A stretch of 64,000 nt of DNA from Synchiropus splendidus (lineage: Eukaryota; Chordata; Actinopteri; Syngnathiformes; Callionymidae): contig NC_071345.1 in assembly GCF_027744825.2 (NCBI RefSeq), positions 6,046,001-6,110,000 of the forward strand, in the 5' to 3' direction. Below are positions 36,834 through 48,220 of the stretch, one piece after another; the stretch's first letter is position 1, and each line of letters opens with the position of its first letter. The position numbers were made by a program, and so were the translations under genes. Below the pieces are notes generated by a model. That model did not search any database. It worked only from the letters and a program-made list of their open reading frames with translations, and was not told the origin of the DNA.

Positions 36834-37140
36834 TTAGGGGTGGGATTCAATTAAAAAAATAATCTATTTAATTTGAGAATTTATAATTAATTAATCTCAA
36901 TTAATCGCAGTTTAATCTTATAAGAATATTTGCCACAAGAAGCCACATTTTTCAATTAGAATGAATTTGGTCTAGTACTGAAGATAGATAGATAGATGTT
37001 CATGCAATAGATTTTTATTTTATTTCACCACAAAAGCAAGGAAATAAGCATGGATACAACTGGTTGACTTTCAAAAATGCTTGTATAAATCTGTGACAAA
37101 ACTGCTGATAATAAATGGTACCACAGTGAAGAGTCCCTGC
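36834..37140 (+). mobile_element. hAT-like repeat fragment
   Basis: TAGGGGTGGGATTCAATTAA, then AATTAATCTCAATTAATCGC, is the opening of a widespread fish hAT-type non-autonomous element. The right end is not identifiable, so the extent is approximate. Confidence 0.5.
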
Positions 37141-37545
37141 TTGGGCTCCTCCCTCACTCTTTCTTCCCACAGTGCCGCACACTCCCCATTGTTTCTCTCA
37201 TAATACCTTTGTGTTATGTTCTGCTTTCAAGCGCTACAGTACCACAGAAACCCCCTGGATCTCCCCTCTGTACGCGTTATCATTTATATTAGGGTTTGTG
37301 GGGCGCGGGGGAGGTGTATTATACAAGCAGGACACTACATCAACGCTATATAATAGTCCGAGTTCAGAGTGGGTTGGAGTCTGTCCCAGCTACACAGGGC
37401 AACCAGGACTGGGCGCGCATTGTCACAAAAACACTCAGTTTGTACTTAATGTTTGTACTTAAATCTGAAAGTTTATGAGTTGTGGGAGGAAACCGGAGAT
37501 CCAAACCGACGACTTTCTGACTGTGCTAACAACTTAGCTTCTTCC

Positions 37546-37751
37546 TAGCTTATGATTTCATGGACGAAGGCTCATGACAAATGCCTTCAAATAAAGATAT
37601 TTTAACTTTTTTCAAGAAGAAAACCCAAACAACACAGTACTTGTGACAGACGTATCGCTTGGATCAACGGCTTGAAAAATAGACTCTTATTGCAATATTT
37701 ATTTGAAATATTGATCAACATTCTGTGATGCAATTTAAAGATACACCGCAC

Positions 37752-37793
<42 letters not shown>

Positions 37794-38006
37794 CTTCTGA
37801 TTTCATGGACAAAGGTCATGACAAATGCCTTCAAATAAAGATATTTTAACTTTTTTCAAGATGAAATCCTTATATAACACAGAACTTGCGACGGACGTAT
37901 GGCTTGGATGAACGACTTGAAAAATAACAGACTCATATTGAAATATTTATTTGAAATATTGATCAACATTCCGTGATTCAAAGAAGTTTTTGGCGATACA
38001 CCGCAC

Positions 38007-38064
<58 letters not shown>

Positions 38065-38221
38065 CTTCTGATTTCATGGACAAAGGTCATGGCAAACCCT
38101 AACCCTTCAAATAAAGATATTTTAATTTTATTTTTCAAGATGAAAACCTTATATAACACAGTACTTGAGACGGACGTATGGCTTGGATGAACGGCTTGAA
38201 AAATAACAGACTCATATTTAT
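37546..38221. repeat. Three tandem ~160-271-bp units joined by (TA)n
   Basis: Units at 37546-37790, 37791-38061 and 38062-38221 (the last truncated) each begin AGCTT.TGATTTCATGGAC, continue CTTCAAATAAAGATATTTTA and CGACTTGAAAAATA-like sequence, and the first two end in ACCGCACTACTATATATA. Each junction is a (TA)n tract that differs in length. Confidence 0.88.
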
Positions 38222-38900
38222 TTGATGCATTTTATTCAGAATGAAAGCGTGGGTTGGAGGCCGGCCCCTGCTTTGTGTACTCCCCTTTTAATTTGGACGG
38301 CGTTGATTAATCAATTAATATTCCTAGCTCAAGGTCTTTCCATAAACCTCATCATTAATAAAAGCAGACATTCAATTAGCAGCCAAATCTTGATTGCCAA
38401 TTTTGTCATAACCGGCGCCGGCGCCGCGCGGCGTGGGAAGGAAGAATGGACTCATTTCATTAATCTAATTGTCATGGCTTCCAAGCGTCCTGCTAATAAG
38501 TACAAATGAATATGATTCATCAATTTGACGACATAAACTCATTCAATTATAGTTTTTCAAAGGCGAGTGGGTGTGTTGGGGTGATAGGGAGGAGCGGCCC
38601 AGTGAAGGCAGCAGGGCGGAGGAGCAGCTTGCTCTGCGAGGAGGAGGCTGCTCCAAAACACCGGCGCCCAGCTCCCGGGGTAATTCGTCATTGTGAATGA
38701 TAAATAATAGGTGGAGGGCAGAGGCCGGGCCAGCAGCCGCCGCACTCCATCAGCAGCACCGGGAAGGCAGTCCCAGCTTCCGCTTTTGTCTTGTTGATGT
38801 TGAGGTTTCGTGCGTGAACAAGACCTCAAACATGCTTTCAGGACAGTTGGTTCGAACTAGGAGGAATTTATTATGGTTGGATTTGCCTTGCTAAAGCAGA
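38222..38900. promoter_or_regulatory. Candidate enhancer-like non-coding island
   Basis: Unrepetitive sequence with a perfect palindrome TTGATTAATCAA at 38303-38314, many ATTA/TAAT cores (38300-38560) and an unusual GC palindromic block GGCGCCGGCGCCGCGCGGCG at about 38413-38433. No coding frame looks real. Enhancer function is inference. Confidence 0.35.
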
Positions 38901-41900
38901 GGCTTTGAAACTTCAAGTCTCTTCTGTATGACCTACCCTGTTTCTCTCTCGAAGGATGGAGGAAACTCGGTCGCTGGTGCGTTGGGTAGCCGCGACCACA
39001 GTTCTAGACTCATCTGAAGTGGGTCTCACATCAGTGCGGAGCCTAAGCTGTAACACCATATGAATAACTCAAGTCATATTTTTGCAAGTCCAAGTTAAGT
39101 TTCAAGTCGTATTGTCATGTTTCATTTCTGTTGTGCTTTTATGTTGTTATTTCCGGTGTTCCTGTGTGTCGTTTCCTTTTCCCTCTTTCTCTTCAGCTTC
39201 ACAGCAGCTGGATGCAATTGCGCCGATCAGACTCCACTGACTTCTATACCTGGGTTCCGGTCTGTAATGCCAGATGGTTGCTTCGTGTCCTCGCAGTAAA
39301 CTCGCTCTCCACACTCTGTTCTCTCGTGCTCCTGTTGTATATTTCTAAATACGGTGCATGCTTGATCTTCTGTCTGCCGCCCCGTCTCCAGCCGCGCCCC
39401 GCCTCCTGTCGTGCGCTTCCTCAGTTGTTTTCTGTCGGTTCAACAATGTTTTGAGTTTGTCAAGTGGACTACGTTTTGGATTTACGTCGCCGTTGAGGAT
39501 TATTATTTATAAAAAAAGAGTGAATTCCCCGTCTGGTGGTGATGCCTCCTGCTCACCAGCACGTCACAGATCCTGCGTTCATATCTACAATGAGAGGAAC
39601 AGCTGTAGCCGAAGGAGCTGTTGTCTGATGTTATTGCTGTGATGTGTCGACTTTGCGGGAAAGAGCCGAGACAGACGATGACATCATCACTTCGATTGTG
39701 TTGCTGACCTGCCATCCGGTGTCAGATATGGTGACTGAAAACTGGTCTGTCCTCCACGGAACCAGATGCGGCCGACTCCATCTCTGCACGGACAGAAACC
39801 AAGTTAGCAGACTGTTCACTGTTTCTAATGCTAATGTTATGTGGCCTGATGCGGCACCTTTGATTCTACACTCACTGATGTTGTAGTTGGTCGCTCTGCT
39901 ATTCGCCTCTATAGTACTGTATACTGCAGTACTGCAGCGCTGGTTGCACAGCCTCTGTTGGTTACTGTCGGTTGGACGGCGGTTGGTTGCTGATGAGTGA
40001 GCGACGAATGGCTGTTGGGTGTCAGGAGAGCAGAATGGAAACATACAAAACTGAACATTATGAGTCGAGTATTTGGCCCTCAAATCCAAGTCTCAAGTCA
40101 CTGATATAAGTGACTTGAGTGCAACACAATATTTGATCGTCTGTACTTGATAGCTCAGATCATCACTTCACTCATTTCAATATTGTCTGCGCCCCGTTTC
40201 TGTCTGTCAGTGTGACTGTGTAGGTTGAAGCCGTATCACAGTCTTGTCTCCCACAAAGCCTTTTGTGCGCCACATAAATTGATTCCTGTTTGTCCTCATC
40301 TGGGAAACGCTTTCTAAAGGGGAAGCACAATATCGAAAGGCAGCAACACTCACCACATGTGCGTTCAGATCCCAACATCCGCTGACAGGATCCAAGCATC
40401 AGCGGCTGAGGGTATTGACAGCATCCGCGTGAGACTTGATCAAATAGTAGCCCAATAGTCAGAGGCCATCAGTGGTCAAGACGTCCTCATCGGCAGGATC
40501 TATCGTCTCTATTTACACAGTCCATCCTCTTTAAACTGTGCTATTGATCTTGGCCTAGGTCATGGAGGTTTGGCATCAAGGTAGAGGGGGCGATGGAGAG
40601 GAGAGGGGGAGGCAGAGAATAAGGACACACAGACTGTGGCTTCCCCAGAGGCTCTCCAGTGCCAGTTTTTCTTATTTAGCATTTGACCCCAGTCCTGACT
40701 TGAATCTTCTTTTCAGCGCAAAGTCGATGTCTGCCGATATTTCCAGCCGAGACGTGTCACTTTTCTTCAACCCCAGATTAAACCAACCCTGAGTCAAAGG
40801 TTCCTGTCCTTTCTTCAGAGAGAAAGAGAGGCTGCGGCTTCTCCACGGTCTTTCTTTCTGTGTCGCACGCAACTCAATGCTGCCTGTTGCCGTCGATTTT
40901 TAACAAAGCAGTCCATTAGCAGATGCTACGCCGCGGCAGAACTGATAAAGCGTCTGGCCGGCCTCCCGAAACAGATAGCAGCCTCTTAATGGAGTGAAAA
41001 ACTAAAGCAATTAACGTCACATTATCACGTTGCTAATAAGGCGCGGGTGAGAGGTGGCGTTTGGCCGGAGGCTGAGGAATCCTACACAACTGGTAACAGG
41101 CATAAAGGCATAAGGCTGCACACAATACAGTGCAAGTGGTAGAACTACTACTAGCAGAGACAATGCAGTCCTGTGGTCCAGCATGTGTTAGCTGCCCCAT
41201 CTCAAGACAAAATATTCCAGGAGGATCAGTTCTATAATACAGTGACTCTGAACCATCGTTGGGCTGCGAGCGTCAACTAGAGGGCCACAAGAAGTTTCTT
41301 TGTTTTACACCTTTGGGCCGCGAGACGCTCAGTGTTAATACATTAGCCACGTATGGTGGCAGTAGTGTGTCATTGAATTGACTTGACAGCTGCACATCTG
41401 TGATAGTTACCAACTATGGAGAAGTTCTTGAAAAGAAAAAATGATAAAGAAAGTGATGGCGCCCCTCGCCAACAGTAAACACTGTTGCTATGACGATACT
41501 TTCATTTACACTTATATCCTCTTTTGAATATCAATAAAATATATTATTTTTTATAATATATAATATATATTATTTTTAAATGATGTTTAGTTTTATTTTT
41601 TGGGGTTTTATTATATTTATTTTATTCAGAATTTCATTCAGTTTTTCCAATTTTCTCAACAGTTTGGAACAGGTGGATTTTTTTCTCTTTTTTTATTAAA
41701 TAGGTGAATATGACTTGCACCTGCTTCTGCTGCTGGTTGGACTTTTCGATGACAAATTCCTTAACAATGATCACATGGTTTCATGTCATTTCACAAGGTT
41801 TTGATTTGTTGTAAGTAGATTAAGTTAAGTAGATTTGTAAGTTTAAGAAGATTAAAAACGGTTGTTGATCATAAATGATATCAAGAGTCATGAATCTGTT

Positions 41901-44900
41901 CTATTGAATGGTTTCTTCTGTGAAACCTGGGCCCCGAGATCAAAAAGGTTAAGAACCCATGCTATAATGCAGCTGAACTGGTTAAAGAAGTCTCCGAGTT
42001 TGGATGCGGAAAATTGAAATCCCAGACTTCCTAATAGGATCTTCATCTTCCCCTTTGGACCGGCGAAGTTGTCCTGATCAGGATTGAATATTTAACAAAT
42101 GCTACATTGTAGTCAAAAACCACTCTACTAACTCAAATAAAATTATTTTCCGTTCTTTTTTCTATATTTATTGAATGTTTATTCCACTTTACTTCAGTAA
42201 ACTCATTGCAGCCACTGCGTACGTCTAGCTTTTTCCTTCATCTCAGCGTTATTGGTGCAAGACGCCGATGGAAGTCATGAACCACGAGGTTAAAGGGTGG
42301 TCCTTGTGCAGACACACTGGGGACGACCGTGATGGGGGTACAACATTCTCTTTGTGTCATTTAAAATATCCATTTCAGCCATGTTGACAGCAGCATGGTT
42401 GATAATAAAGTGTTTCAGAATAATAGATATCATGACAGCAATGTCATAGTTCAGTTAAAAACAATGTTCTCATACAAGGTTCCTCACAATCATCGGAGAA
42501 ATTGATCAAGTGTTTTTTTTTATCTTCATGTGAGCTGTGCTGACACACAGAAGAAGACACCTCATGATAACTACTTTGTAAATAAAACTTTTTTGTGCAC
42601 ACTAGGCAGAGAACACTGACGCCGCCCTCACATGCGTCTCGGTGCCGTCAGGTGACCTGACTCCAGACTCCTTTTCAGTCACCTTCCTCCACCAGCTGAC
42701 ACCAATCCCAGGTCAAAGCAAGAACGTTGCAAGACGATCTGCATCAACGCTGCTCTTCTTCATGGTGCAGGTGACCTCCACCACCCCCCTCCCACCCAAC
42801 GCCTCGCACCTGACACTGCGCTCAAGGTTGTTGCTCCCTTCTCTTCTCAACTCTGGTCATCGTATTTTGGACTTTATTTCAGATTTCAATACACTTTCTA
42901 TGTGGCTGCTCATGAACTACAAAACAACCCCGGAGCCTCATTTCCTCCTGAAACTTCTGGGTTTACTGTCACGACCTCCAGCACGGTTTTTGTGTCAGAA
43001 CCCGACCAAACACGGCTGCGTCTCCTGAGCTTCCCCACAACAATGAGCGTCCTCTTATGGCTTGAATGAGATTGGGATTCACCACGTGGCTCAGCGCTTG
43101 TTTAGTTTTTTTTTTTTCCCAGTGTTTAGCGATTAAAAACACAGAGGCGCTGTCAACGCTGCTTTCTAATTCCTCTGTGTTCCGCTAATTATGTCGCTTA
43201 ATATGTTTTTCTGTTGCGGCGTCAAACTCATTAACTCAGCGGTGACACTGACCTTAACTGGATAAGAGGCCATTAAGTCACTTAACTTTGACTGAAGTGT
43301 TCCTATAAGCCAGTGCTCCTCCTCCCACACACACTCACGGCGAAGGAGCCGGTGAAGTGCTCAACTTCCAGCTGTTTTTGAACCTGCCGCGCCTCTAACG
43401 TGAGCGCACAGCTTCACGACAGCATGATGGATGGTTCCGTGCTGCACCCGCCACGCCAAGGACAGTCTGCGCCGCAGGGCTAACGGCTAACGTGACGTCT
43501 CACTGCCAAACTTCATTGACGCTCCGTCAAATTTTGTGTCGCGCTTTAAACGATGAGAACTAAATGCAGAAAAAAATTAAATGCGCTATAAAATGTGAAG
43601 AGTAGTTATGAAGCAAGCTTCTTTTTTGGAAATTCACCAAATTAGAATGAAATCATGCAAAACAGTTATTTAAAATATATAAATCAGACGTGCGCAAAGT
43701 GCGGCCTGGGGACCAAATGCAGCCCTTTGACTGCATTTATGTGGCCCTCCTGGAGTCAGAGTAAAACTGACATTGTCTGTGACGTTTTTGTCTTGTCTGT
43801 GACGTTTTTGTCTTGTGCATAGTTTTTTGTTCATCATGATGCAACTAAAACATAACTTTCTCGTTTGATTATTGTTCTTTATTGCTTCATTTTTTGTCCC
43901 TTAAAATACATCAGAATTCAAAGTAGATTACAAAATGTATGAGACACATGTAGAATCTTTAAATGCTCTTGAAAAGCTATGAAAGAACATGATCTCCACC
44001 CTTACCAATATTTACGATTCATTCTCATAGCATTCTTAATAGGTTTTATATAAGTTTTCTCCAGATCAGTACTGAATATCAAAATGAAATGTGAAAATGT
44101 GTGAGACACATCTGGAATCTTTAAATGGAATGTGGTTTAAATTAAATAAAACACAACAAACCAACATTTTCTGTGCATTTTTACAGGGTAATTTAATGTG
44201 TGATATCGGTGATGAGATCACATATGATGTCATCACTTGATTTTAATTTTCTATTTTCTTTGGGTTTGACTCTCAACGGTCTCAATATCTAACCTGGCCC
44301 CTTAGGAAATGGATTTGTCCACCGCCGATATAAATCATAACCTATTTTCTTTCTGGAAACATTTTTAAGCAAATACATTTTCTGCTATTTGTCCCTGCAA
44401 ATAACATGGCAAAACCGCAAATTACAAGGGATTTTCTACCGGACTTTGGACTAAGCACAACTGTTCTTTGGCCGAGGTGCCGCTGGTGGTTATGAGCCTC
44501 AGGACTTCTGCAATAAACCGAGTGGGACGTGACTTGAAAAAGGTTGAAAAACACTGCTATAAGCATGAACACAAACACGCAAGACACGGGCGCCAGCAGG
44601 TCTCCGGCTGTATCATCTATAAGGAAGCAGCACGGTGACTTGGTTCCACTGGTGTTGCTGATGTGGTCTGAAAACCTCCAAAATGTCAGACACTGCAGTG
44701 CCATCACTCAAGCCAAATGAGCTCCCAGTCCTTTTGTGATTCTGCCTCTGGATTTCTTTCCGGCGGCTTGTTAAACTAAAGAAAACACCGTGCGGAGTCT
44801 CCTCCTGTATTTCAGTATTGAAACATGAACAAGCCCACCACAGCAGGACCAGAACACACTGCCTGCGAGCGCTGCACTGTCCGCTTAACTCGATAAAAAA

Positions 44901-45229
44901 AAACACGCCGGCTCCAATCCCCAGAACCCCGGTTCCCACACCCACTCGTGCCCTCAATTACCCCGCCAGCGCCACACGTGCACCACCATTAATAAGATCC
45001 ACTAATAATGGTGGTGGGCTCCGTTGGCCGTGAGTGAGATTTGACTAATTACTGTAATTGTATTGGAGTCATGCTCATTAAATATGAAAATTGTGTTGCG
45101 CAGAATGAATGGCTTTCAGGAGACGCCTTGTTTGGGCGGCCAGGAAATAAATGGAAGAACACTTTTGCCTTGTGCAATTAACCACGGCGCAGCTCAGCTA
45201 CCTGACGCCCCCCACCCCCTCCTCCCCCT

Positions 45230-45271
<42 letters not shown>

Positions 45272-46390
45272 ACCCTTTTTGTTTGCCATTACAGTTGTTA
45301 CTTGTTGCATATGTGCGTCCTCACACATCATAAATGCATGACCTGCTCGCCCATGAAACACTCCGCGTTATTACTGAGCAGAGCATTAAATTGCAATTGC
45401 AACATGTTTTTTTTTTCTGTGAACAATGAGACTTGGCTCGATTCATTTTCCTACATTTTGTAACTTGTGTTTTCAGATGGGTCCTTCAAAATACAGGGGA
45501 TTACACCTGAACTCAGTTTGGCTATCGTGGAGTCACAGGTTCAAATACATTTCTTATCATAACATAATGGCACAATAGAAATAAAACTAAGGTTTTTCCA
45601 ATTTCCTGTCCTCTTGTTTAACTTTTCTTGTGCTTGTATATTCCAGTCATTGAAACCGTCTTTGACACAGTTGCCATTTTCAGAGAGAATTAGCTTTAAA
45701 TGTTTAAATGTCTGGGATGGATCTGGGCCGCCTGCCTGAAGTGGTTCGCCGGAAATTCCGGAGCTGGAAATGGAAATTGCGCATTTCTACCAACTGACGT
45801 TGACTGGCAAGTGCATGCGTACATGGTTATATCGCGCAAAGGTGCTGAAGCTTTTTACGTATTAAAATATTTATTTTATTTTATTTATTTACTTAAATTA
45901 TTTATTTCTTTAATTTTCATTTTTTTTAATGCAACAACATAAACAAACTCAGACATAATCCTTGTTCAGGGGCAGAAGCGCTCACTCCTACTCCTGTAAA
46001 ATCTATGTGAAAAATGTTTCCATTACAATAATGCTAACGTTTCGGTCGCAATAAACAATACATTGCGCATGTCAAATGTATTGAAGGAGCTTGAAATGTT
46101 TATTCATTTAATACTGCTGTATTTAAAAAAATAGAATATCAGATACTAACATACAATTTCTAAATATAGCCTGCAAGTACATGATGACATGATGACGCTA
46201 AAAGCGTGTGCGTACACAATGCATATGGCGTACTTACACATGCGCGTACAAACGTATAATTTATATTTATATTTATCTATTTTAACAATACATTTTTTAA
46301 ATATAACCAGTAAACACAAATCGTAGAACTTGCGCATGCGTGCGACTAGCATCCGGTTCCAGTCCCGGAACTTCCGGCGGACCGGATCAG
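38901..46390. other. Gene-free stretch with scattered repeats and candidate regulatory islands
   Basis: No exon supported. It contains hAT-type scraps (41255-41330, and 43690-43790 with GCGGCCTGGGGACCAAATGC), a (TG)n tract, and unrepetitive islands at about 40900-41080, 43110-43300 and 44940-45180. The islands are dotted with TAAT/ATTA cores. The remainder is AT-rich sequence in which I see nothing further. Confidence 0.4.
45232..45270. repeat. (TG)n microsatellite
   Basis: About 19 TG units. Confidence 0.95.
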
Positions 46391-46394
46391 GCAG

Positions 46395-46566
46395 TTTGGG
46401 TCGCTGCCATCTAGTGGTGTGGCAGTGTCATTGACTATACGTTCTTGGGACAACAATGACTGAAAATACATAATGGAACTCTGGTTCCCTCCCAGGGACT
46501 CATTGGTGTGTGGCCTGGGGCCAAATGCAGTCCTGTGGCTGGGCCTGTATTTATGTGGCCCTCATG
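46395..46566. repeat. Dispersed repeat shared with the right flank of the telomeric array, left copy
   Basis: CTGCCATCTAGTGGTGTGGC, GTGTCATTGACTATACGTTC and CAACAATGAC are followed by a GGCC...ATGTGGCCCTCATG hAT-type stretch. The same two blocks in the same order and orientation occur at 58074-58230. The first block contains a match to the CTCF core on the minus strand (46404-46417, CCACTAGATGGCAG). Confidence 0.7.
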
Positions 46567-46799
46567 CAAAAAAAGAGCTGAGCCAAAAGGCTCACAGCTA
46601 GATAAAGGCCAGTCATCCGTCACTGACTCAGAGCAGAGCTGCAGCTGACCTGGCTTAAGAGGCCTTTCTTAGTTGTTTATCACAAATGAAACACTATTTA
46701 TTATTTATGTCTTCAAAGGCTTCAAAAGTAAAACACAGCTTAGCAATAATATTTCTGCCTTTCGCATCAACATCACAGTGTTAATCCATTATTCAACAG

Positions 46800-47616
46800 A
46801 TTTTATGTGACATAAATCTAATGAGCTCCACACTGCTCAAACACAACCGGCGCGCGATTCTTCACAGCAACTTGTGCTCTTACTTCTCTGGCGGTCTCGG
46901 GGGAGTTGAGCCGCTGTCAGGACTCCAGAGCCTCGGCGACAGTGTCGGGGAGTGGCTGCGTCCCAGAGGAGCCCAGCATCCTTCTTCCCCCACCTCTTCT
47001 TTATCTGCATGCTCACCTTGTTTGAGAAATCTTGCAATGCAAATGTGGCACTTACTTCTGCCGCTCGCGCAACAAAACTGTGTCACTGCTCGCTGAAAGT
47101 CCTGATTTTGTCGGAGGAGGCGCAGAGAAGCAGGTAAACAAACGCAGCGTGGAGGTCAAATGCTAATGAAGCGGCCGTGGTTGGATCTGGACACACCGAA
47201 GGCAAAATAGCCTTCACCTGGAACATCAAGTTGAGAGTGTTATTTGAAGGCAGAAGTCATTACATTGAGTTAGAAGCACATTCTGGAGACACAATGAGGG
47301 CCACAATAACGTGTGACACTATTGACAGGAGCCTGGATTTTGGAGCAGAGTCATGAAAAGACAGACTTCTGGGACGCACTGGTTCAACAGGACGATGTCT
47401 GTGAGTAAAGGGCAGTTTGTTTACTCCTGCAAGCATCAGTAGGGACTGAAGTGATGTACTTCCAATTTGATGGTACAATAAGAAGAGTAAGAATAACAGA
47501 ATAAAGTACAGTTCAAAAGTGATGAGTCTGGGTTTTAAAATCATCTGGTAAAAATACATTTCTTATCAAAACATTAAGGAATAATAGACATAGACAAAAT
47601 GTTTTGGAACTTCCAG
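46800..47616. other. Left flank of the telomeric array
   Basis: Unrepetitive sequence of mixed composition at about 46800-47200 without a convincing exon. The last ~60 bp before the array (ACATTTCTTATCAAAACATT at 47556 onward) resemble 45547-45610. Confidence 0.4.
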
Positions 47617-47634
47617 TTAGGGTTAGGGTAAGGG

Positions 47635-47675
<41 letters not shown>

Positions 47676-48066
47676 GGTTATGTTAGGGTTATGTTAGGGT
47701 TAGGGTTAGGGTTAGGGTTAGGGTTAGGGTTATGTTAGGGTTAGGGTTAGGTTCGGGTTAGGTTAGGTTAGGGTTAGGGTTAGGGTTAGGGTTATGTTAG
47801 GGTTAGGGTTAGGTTCGGGTTAGGTTAGGTTAGGGTTAGGGTTATGTTAGGGTTAGGGTTAGGTTAGGGTTAGGGTTAGGGTTAGGGTAGGGTTAGGGTT
47901 AGGGTTAGGGTTATGTTAGGGTTAGGGTTAGGGTTATGTTAGGGTTAGGTTAGGGTTAGGGTTAGGGTTATGTTAGGGTTAGGGTTAGGGTTAGGGTTAT
48001 GTTAGGGTTAGGGTTAGGGTTAGGGTAGGGTTAGGGTTAGGGTAAGGGTTAGGGTTAGGGTTTAGG

Positions 48067-48220
48067 GTTAGTGTTTGTGTGAGGGTTAGAGCTTTGGTTC
48101 CGGGGGTTCTGTTTATTGCACGGGCCTACTGGTCCCCGAGTACCTAAAAAAAAAGGGAGTTGGTTTTATTGTAGCAGGTGGGTGATGAGAAGAGAGGAGA
48201 GAGCGGATGAGGTATATGGG
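48067..48220. repeat. Non-telomeric island in the telomeric array, copy 1
   Basis: Starts GTGTTTGTGTGAGGGTTAGA and ends GAGCGGATGAGGTATATG, with GCACGGGCCTACTGGTCCCC and an A9 tract between. It is the only non-TTAGGG sequence in the first higher-order unit. No ORF or known element is recognised. Confidence 0.9.

Noticed and set aside
42642..43028. 128-codon plus-strand ORF as a gene
   Set aside because: Composition is not protein-like, no family is recognised, and no splice or promoter context supports it.
45063..45463. ORFs with runs of CVCVCV
   Set aside because: They are translations of the (TG)n microsatellite.
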